Positions 37,225 to 42,330 of a stretch of 42,330 nucleotides of DNA are shown piece by piece. The DNA is from Bathymodiolus heckerae thiotrophic gill symbiont. GTDB lineage: Bacteria > Pseudomonadota > Gammaproteobacteria > PS1 > Pseudothioglobaceae. The notes below the pieces were generated by a model, which saw nothing but the letters and a program-made list of their open reading frames with translations, was not told the DNA's origin and made no database searches. The position numbers were made by a program, and so were the translations under genes. Location: contig NZ_FQTP01000002.1 of assembly GCF_900128515.1 (NCBI RefSeq), forward strand, positions 1 to 42,330. The letters run 5' to 3'. Numbering within the stretch: position 1 is the first letter of the stretch; every line of letters begins with the position of its first letter.

Positions 37225-38262
37225 ATGCGCAAAATTAAAGCAGGAATTATTGGCGGCACCGGTTATACCGGGATCGAACTACTAAGACACCTTCACAACC
37301 ATAAAGGTGTAGAAGTGATTGCAATCAGCTCTCGCTCAGAAGCAGGACAGCTTGTTGGTGAATTCTTCCCTTCTTTAGCGGGACAAACAAAATTAGTTTT
37401 TACAGCGCCTGATGATGCAATCCTAGATGAATGCGACGTTATTTTCTTTGCAACACCACATGGTGTGGCCATGAAAACTGCCGGCAACTTTATCGATAAA
37501 GGCATCAAAGTAATTGACTTAGGGCCAGATTTCCGATTGCGTGACAAAGATGAATACGCCCAATGGTACGGCTTGGAAAATTTCCAAGATGAATTATTGG
37601 CGTCATCAGTGTACGGATTGTCTGAAATTAATCGTTCGCAAATTAGGAATGCTCAATTAATTGGTAATCCAGGTTGTTTTCCAACTACTGTTTTATTGGC
37701 GCTTAAACCTTTAATTGAAAAGAATTTAATCGACTTATCAAGCATTATTGTTGACTCTAAAACGGGTGTGAGCGGTGCAGGGCGTGGTGCAAACCAAGCA
37801 ATGCTACTATGTGAAACCAGCGAATCCGTTAAAGCATATGGCGTTAGTGGTCATCGTCACTATCCAGAGATTAAACAAGAGTTAAGCTTGTTAGCAGGTG
37901 GAAAATCTATTGGTCTAACCTTCATCCCGCACTTAGTACCAATGATTCGCGGCATGGAGTCCACAATTTATGTGGACTTATTAGAGTCTGACGTTGATGT
38001 ACAATTAATCTTTGAGAATGCTTACAAAGATGAGCATTTTGTTACCGTGCTTGGCGCGGGCACTGCGTGCGCAACGCGTAATGTCAAATCAAGTAACTTC
38101 TGCCAAATTGCTGCACAAAAAGCAGTTGGCGGTAAGTTGGTAATAACATCCGTCATTGATAATTTAGTCAAGGGCGCATCAGGCCAAGCTGTTCAAAATA
38201 TGAACATCATGTTTGGTCTAGACGAGAAGTCTGGACTATCATCTATTGGCTTGCTACCTTAA
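37225..38262 (+). CDS. argC: N-acetyl-gamma-glutamyl-phosphate reductase
   Basis: The enzyme performs the third step of arginine biosynthesis. The 345-residue protein begins [19 protein letters not shown] (NADP-binding) and has the active-site Cys151 in [18 protein letters not shown], followed by [12 protein letters not shown]. The family length is full. It is alone among arg genes here and precedes erpA by 13 bases. Confidence 0.96.
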   Translation: MRKIKAGIIGGTGYTGIELLRHLHNHKGVEVIAISSRSEAGQLVGEFFPSLAGQTKLVFTAPDDAILDECDVIFFATPHGVAMKTAGNFIDKGIKVIDLGPDFRLRDKDEYAQWYGLENFQDELLASSVYGLSEINRSQIRNAQLIGNPGCFPTTVLLALKPLIEKNLIDLSSIIVDSKTGVSGAGRGANQAMLLCETSESVKAYGVSGHRHYPEIKQELSLLAGGKSIGLTFIPHLVPMIRGMESTIYVDLLESDVDVQLIFENAYKDEHFVTVLGAGTACATRNVKSSNFCQIAAQKAVGGKLVITSVIDNLVKGASGQAVQNMNIMFGLDEKSGLSSIGLLP

Positions 38263-38275
38263 ATTAGGAGACACC

Positions 38276-38623
38276 ATGTCAGAAGTATTAGAAGAAGCAG
38301 ACATTATTTTTAGCAATAGTGCTGCCAGCAAAGTTTCAACTTTAATAGAAGAAGAGAAAAACGACAATTTGCGTCTACGCGTCTATATTACTGGCGGTGG
38401 CTGTTCCGGATTTTCTTACGGATTTACCTTTGATGAAGAGCACAAGGAAGGAGATTCTGGCGTTGAAAATAACGGCGTTCAACTAGTTGTAGATCCAATG
38501 AGTTATCAATATTTAATGGGCGCAACGGTTGATTATCTTGAAGATTTACAAGGCTCTCGCTTTATCATTCACAACCCAAATGCAAAAACAACTTGCGGCT
38601 GTGGTTCGTCTTTTTCGGTTTAA
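38276..38623 (+). CDS. erpA: Iron-sulfur cluster insertion protein ErpA
   Basis: The 115-residue A-type carrier has the three cluster cysteines Cys43 ([11 protein letters not shown]), Cys107 and Cys109 (TTCGCGSSF) in the standard C-x(n)-CxC pattern. It delivers [4Fe-4S] clusters to target enzymes. ATG 38276 follows TTAGGAG; the in-frame start at 38246 lies inside argC. Confidence 0.93.
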   Translation: MSEVLEEADIIFSNSAASKVSTLIEEEKNDNLRLRVYITGGGCSGFSYGFTFDEEHKEGDSGVENNGVQLVVDPMSYQYLMGATVDYLEDLQGSRFIIHNPNAKTTCGCGSSFSV

Positions 38624-38639
38624 CGTTTAAGCGCTTATT

Positions 38640-39776
38640 ATGATTGAATACATTCCAGGTCTCGCAGGCGTTCCAGCAACAGAATCATCCATTTCCTCTA
38701 TTGACGGAAAAAATGGCATCCTGGCTTATCGTGGCTACTCTATCGAAGATTTAGCAAAAAACGCCTCTTTCGAAGAAGTTGCAATGCTGCTTAGAGATGG
38801 TGAATTACCGAGCGAAACAGCTTTAGAAGAGTTTCGCTTGGTACTGCACAAGCGTTATGAAGTAAAGCGCAACATTAGACAAATGATGTGGGCGCTGCCG
38901 GCCAGTGGCCACCCTATGGATGTATTGCAAACTGCTATTGCAGCCATGGCTACCTTCTATCCAGATGCTGGCGCCAAAGATCCCGACTCAGCTTTTACTC
39001 AAAGTGCACTGACTAAAATTATTGCCAACATGAGTACTCTGGTTGCCATGTGGGCAAGAATTAGCGCTGGCTATGACCCTATTCCACCTAGCAAGAATAT
39101 GTCTTATGCAAAAAACTTTTTGTATATGTCTTTTGGCGAAGAGCCAGATGATGACATCGTGCAGCTATTTGACGCCTGTCTAATTTTGCATGCAGAGCAC
39201 ACGATTAATGCCAGTACTTTTTCAGCCATGGTTACCGCTTCAACATTGGCAAACCCTTTTGCTTCAATCTCTGCAGCAGTTGGTACATTAGCAGGGTCAC
39301 TACACGGTGGCGCTAATGAAGACGTGCTTAAAATGTTAGATGAGATTGGTGAAGCTAAAAATGCACGTGGCTATATCGAAAATCGCCTAAAGAATAAACA
39401 AGTTATTTGGGGCATGGGGCATAGGGAATATAGTGTCAAAGACCCTAGGGCAAAAATATTGCAAAAAATGATTAACGCCTATGTCAAAAAATCCAAAATT
39501 ACTTTGTCTAAACGTTTTGAAACAGCACTAGAAGTAGAGCGGATTTGTGAAGAGCTGCTATCTTCTAAAGGTGTTTTTCCTAATGTAGACTTTTATTCTG
39601 GCATTTTATACTCAGAAATTTTTAAGATTCCAAAAGAACACTTTACACCAATTTTTGCCATGGCAAGATCAGCAGGCTGGGCAGCGCACTGGCACGAGCA
39701 AGTGGCACATAATCGCATCTTCCGCCCAACCCAAATTTATACAGGTAGCGACTTCAGGGCCTACCCAACAAAATAA
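38640..39776 (+). CDS. gltA: Citrate synthase
   Basis: The 378-residue enzyme condenses oxaloacetate and acetyl-CoA. Visible are the N-terminal [20 protein letters not shown], the active-site His in [25 protein letters not shown], the second His in [13 protein letters not shown], and the Asp in [10 protein letters not shown]. The short dimeric type I length could also be a 2-methylcitrate synthase, but no prp genes are near. It begins 16 bases after erpA. Confidence 0.9.
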   Translation: MIEYIPGLAGVPATESSISSIDGKNGILAYRGYSIEDLAKNASFEEVAMLLRDGELPSETALEEFRLVLHKRYEVKRNIRQMMWALPASGHPMDVLQTAIAAMATFYPDAGAKDPDSAFTQSALTKIIANMSTLVAMWARISAGYDPIPPSKNMSYAKNFLYMSFGEEPDDDIVQLFDACLILHAEHTINASTFSAMVTASTLANPFASISAAVGTLAGSLHGGANEDVLKMLDEIGEAKNARGYIENRLKNKQVIWGMGHREYSVKDPRAKILQKMINAYVKKSKITLSKRFETALEVERICEELLSSKGVFPNVDFYSGILYSEIFKIPKEHFTPIFAMARSAGWAAHWHEQVAHNRIFRPTQIYTGSDFRAYPTK

Positions 39777-39781
39777 GATTT

Positions 39782-40522
39782 ATGGATAATACAACACATT
39801 TTGGCTTTAAAGACGTCGCCACCAAAGATAAGCAAAATTTAGTTCGAGGTGTGTTCGACTCTGTTGCCAGCAAATACGACCTGATGAATGATGTGCTATC
39901 GTTCGGCGCGCACCGATTATGGAAGCGCTACACCATTGCCTCTTCTAATGTTAAAACGGGTGATAAGGTTTTAGATATTGCTGGTGGAACAGGGGATTTA
40001 GCCATCGCATTTCGTAAAAAAGTAGGTGAATCTGGCCATGTTATCCTGTCTGATATTAACGCCGCAATGCTTGGCGAAGGGCGTAAAAACTTAATCAATA
40101 AAGGGGTTTTTGGCGTAGATTTTGTTCAGCTAAACGCTCAGTTTTTACCCTTTGCAGACAATACTTTTGATTGCGTCTCTATTGCCTTTGGCCTTAGAAA
40201 TGTTACAGATAAAGATCAGGCACTAGCTGAAATTCACCGAATTTTAAAACCAGGTGGCTGCTTGTTAATTTTAGAATTCTCAAAAACAGATTCTGAGTTT
40301 CTTAAAAAATTCTACGACTTTTATTCATTCAATGTTATGCCGGCCCTTGGCGATCTCATCGCTGACGATAAAGAATCTTACCAATATCTAGCTGAATCTA
40401 TCCGCAAACACCCTGATCAAGAAACCTTGAAAAATATGGTGCTGGATGCGGGATTTGGCTTTTGCGAATACCACAGCCTGTCAGGTGGCATTGTTGCTCT
40501 ACATAAAGGCATCAAAGTCTAA
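39782..40522 (+). CDS. ubiE: Ubiquinone/menaquinone methyltransferase UbiE
   Basis: The 246-residue SAM-dependent methyltransferase methylates the quinone ring. Motifs are [20 protein letters not shown], the SAM-binding [29 protein letters not shown] and [11 protein letters not shown]. It lies in the ubiE-ubiJ-ubiB order, five bases after gltA. Confidence 0.96.
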   Translation: MDNTTHFGFKDVATKDKQNLVRGVFDSVASKYDLMNDVLSFGAHRLWKRYTIASSNVKTGDKVLDIAGGTGDLAIAFRKKVGESGHVILSDINAAMLGEGRKNLINKGVFGVDFVQLNAQFLPFADNTFDCVSIAFGLRNVTDKDQALAEIHRILKPGGCLLILEFSKTDSEFLKKFYDFYSFNVMPALGDLIADDKESYQYLAESIRKHPDQETLKNMVLDAGFGFCEYHSLSGGIVALHKGIKV

Positions 40523-40531
40523 CGTCGCCTT

Positions 40532-41044
40532 ATGCAACATTTTGCTCTTGAACAGGCGCTCAACTACTTAATTCAAACTGGTGCAATTAACCTTAAGCCT
40601 TTAGACGGTAAAACCATTCGATTTTCATTGAAAGACTTGCCGCTCGATGTCAACTTTATTTGCACTAATGATCGGATTTTTGCTGTCAGTGATACAGGTC
40701 AACATAGTGACGTTAACATCAGCCTCAATGCTGGTGTATTTTTTGCCTTGTTTAAAGGCGAAGATTTAACCGACCTCCTTAGACAAGACAAAATTGTTAC
40801 TCATGGTGACGTTAAAACTGCACAATTACTGGTTGACATGCTTCAGTCTGTTGATATTGATTTAGAAGAGGTTTTATCTCAGTACACAGACGATATAGTT
40901 GCTCATGGGGTGGGGAAAATAGCCAAAAACTTTAAACAAGTTGTACAAAATTCAAGCAACCCTATTGATGCTATAAAGGATGGATTAAGCAAGTTGATGA
41001 TTACACCAGTCGTTTCAAAATTGTATAAAAATAAACATCACTAA
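40532..41044 (+). CDS. ubiJ: Ubiquinone biosynthesis accessory factor UbiJ (SCP2 domain)
   Basis: The 170-residue protein has an SCP2-like lipid-binding domain (about residues 15-110, with VNISLNAGVFFALFKGEDLT) and a helical tail. UbiJ helps assemble the soluble ubiquinone-making complex. The call rests on its place between ubiE and ubiB and on the SCP2-like pattern. Confidence 0.88.
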   Translation: MQHFALEQALNYLIQTGAINLKPLDGKTIRFSLKDLPLDVNFICTNDRIFAVSDTGQHSDVNISLNAGVFFALFKGEDLTDLLRQDKIVTHGDVKTAQLLVDMLQSVDIDLEEVLSQYTDDIVAHGVGKIAKNFKQVVQNSSNPIDAIKDGLSKLMITPVVSKLYKNKHH

Positions 41045-41046
41045 TC

Positions 41047-42330
41047 GTGAACAGTCTATTTAGATTTTTTAAAATTTCACGAGTGTTAATGCGCTATCGC
41101 CTGGACTCTCTTATACTTTCAACGCCACTACTAAAAGGCTTCAGGCCTCTTTTATACTTAATCCCTTGGCATTATTTTCCAGTCAAAAAATTTACACGAG
41201 GCGAGCGCATACGTCTAGCCCTTGAAGAGCTCGGCCCTATTTATATTAAATTTGGCCAAACCCTTTCAACTAGGCCTGATTTGTTGCCTACTGATATCAG
41301 CCTTGAATTGAAGAAACTACAGGACAGCTGTCCAGCTTTTGATACTCAATCTGCAAGAAGCATTATTGAGCAAGAACTTGGATCTAGCATTGATCAGCTA
41401 TTTAAAACATTTGATGATCAGCCTTTGGCCAGTGCCTCAATTGCACAAGTACATACAGCAACCACGCTAGACGGCCATGAAGTTGTTGTCAAAATTGTAC
41501 GTCCTGATATTGATACATTGATTGCTGGTGATATCAAGCTAATGCGCAGTTTGGCAAAATTAGTCAACAATCACCCAGTGGCTAAAAAAATCAGGCCAAT
41601 TGAAATTGTTGAAGAGTTTGAGTCGATCATTAATGATGAGCTAGACATGCGCATTGAAGCAGGTCATTGTGACAAGCTTAGAGCAAATTTTGAAGACTCT
41701 GGCCTTTTATACATACCTAAAGTTTATCATCGGCTTAGTGGTATCAAGGTACTAACAACAGAGCGCATTTACGGCACCCCAATTGGTGAGATTGAAACCC
41801 TTAAAGCTAAAAACATTGACATGAAACGTCTGGCTGAAGAAGGTGTGGTTATCTTTTTTACCCAAGTTTTCAAGCATAATTTTTTCCATGCAGATATGCA
41901 TCCAGGCAACATTTTTGTCTCTGATAAGGGTCGATACATTGGTGTAGATTTTGGCATCATGGGCACATTAACCGAAGAAGATAAAGATTTCTTGGCAGAC
42001 ATATTTCTAGCTTTTTTCAATCAAAATTATCAAAAAGTAGCACAGGTTTATATTGACTCTGGCTGGATTGGTGCGCATACTGATGAGAAAGCATTTGAAG
42101 CTGCTGTTAAAAAAATCTGCAGCCCAATGTTTGACAAGCCCTTGGGAGAAATTTCTTTTGGTCAAGTGCTGTTGGATTTAATCCGAGAGGCTAAGAATTT
42201 TGATATCAGCGTTCAGCCGCAGTTATTATTATTAGACAAAACCTTATTAAACATCGAGGGGCTAGGTAGACAGCTTTATCCTCAATTAGACCTCTGGTCA
42301 ACCGCCAAACCTTTTTTAGAAGATTTAACG
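41047..42330 (+). CDS. ubiB: Ubiquinone biosynthesis regulatory protein kinase-like UbiB, cut by the window edge
   Basis: The frame is open from a GTG at 41047, two bases after ubiJ, to the right edge (428 codons). It shows the family's KxGQ motif (YIKFGQTLSTRPDLLP), the Ala-rich loop (PLASASIAQVHTA), VVVKIVRP, and the HADMHPGNIFV catalytic loop with VDFGIMG. UbiB is an atypical kinase/ATPase needed for ubiquinone synthesis. An in-frame ATG at 41089 exists, but the residues before it match the family N-terminus. The C-terminal membrane helices lie outside. Confidence 0.95.
   Translation, partial: MNSLFRFFKISRVLMRYRLDSLILSTPLLKGFRPLLYLIPWHYFPVKKFTRGERIRLALEELGPIYIKFGQTLSTRPDLLPTDISLELKKLQDSCPAFDTQSARSIIEQELGSSIDQLFKTFDDQPLASASIAQVHTATTLDGHEVVVKIVRPDIDTLIAGDIKLMRSLAKLVNNHPVAKKIRPIEIVEEFESIINDELDMRIEAGHCDKLRANFEDSGLLYIPKVYHRLSGIKVLTTERIYGTPIGEIETLKAKNIDMKRLAEEGVVIFFTQVFKHNFFHADMHPGNIFVSDKGRYIGVDFGIMGTLTEEDKDFLADIFLAFFNQNYQKVAQVYIDSGWIGAHTDEKAFEAAVKKICSPMFDKPLGEISFGQVLLDLIREAKNFDISVQPQLLLLDKTLLNIEGLGRQLYPQLDLWSTAKPFLEDLT

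Overview
The window looks like the chromosome of an AT-rich, sulfur-oxidising gammaproteobacterium. The best guess is the SUP05/Thioglobus group or a related thiotrophic symbiont of marine invertebrates. The reasons are gammaproteobacterial gene orders (dprA-smg-topA, rpmH-rnpA-yidD-yidC, atpIBEFHAGDC, ubiE-ubiJ-ubiB), a sulfide:quinone oxidoreductase, and a scatter of decaying IS, toxin-antitoxin and accessory genes among compact housekeeping operons. The taxon is inferred from reading the proteins, not from a search.

Layout. 1-529: start of an inverse autotransporter (intimin/invasin type), minus strand, cut by the window edge, with a G7 tract near its start. 664-1648: inverted repeats and a dead IS30-family element. 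1730-6421: accessory island on the plus strand with a tandem thioredoxin-fold protein, a twice-frameshifted heme-oxygenase-like (diiron oxidase type) gene, a TusA-like protein, a YqcI/YcgG protein, a cupin and a YjeH-like amino-acid transporter. 6422-6968: debris with inverted repeats and a 54-bp MITE-like element. 6969-10935: topA, smg and dprA (minus). 11089-15675: rpmH, rnpA, yidD, yidC, a TauD-type dioxygenase, ampD, kdsC and a one-domain MGMT protein (plus). 15672-22401: complete ATP synthase operon (minus). 22572-23858: sulfide:quinone oxidoreductase with a clear sigma70 promoter and a bidirectional terminator shared with recN. 23900-26403: recN and nadK (minus). 26484-27029: grpE. 27113-29916: toxin-antitoxin zone with one broken ParD/RelE pair, one intact CopG/ParE pair, a DUF711 gene and a VapC remnant. 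30162-35481: adk, a DsbD with two sensor domains, aroQ, accB, accC. 35483-37238: an AAA ATPase plus a PD-(D/E)XK-like protein wedged between accC and argC, a candidate two-gene defence or DNA-processing system. 37225-42330: argC, erpA, gltA, ubiE, ubiJ and the start of ubiB.

How the genes work together. Sulfide:quinone oxidoreductase feeds electrons into a quinone pool whose synthesis genes (ubiE, ubiJ, ubiB) lie at the right edge, and ATP synthase uses the resulting proton gradient. DsbD and the periplasmic thioredoxin-like protein suggest periplasmic thiol chemistry. The most novel-looking pieces are (1) the HO-like/TusA-like/YqcI-YcgG/cupin/transporter cluster, which resembles a small biosynthetic locus with oxygenase-type enzymes and an exporter, and (2) the ATPase/nuclease pair downstream of accC. 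Both contain single-base changes in poly-A tracts. Either these genes are decaying, or slippage on A tracts restores the frame, or the assembly has homopolymer errors; sequence alone cannot decide.
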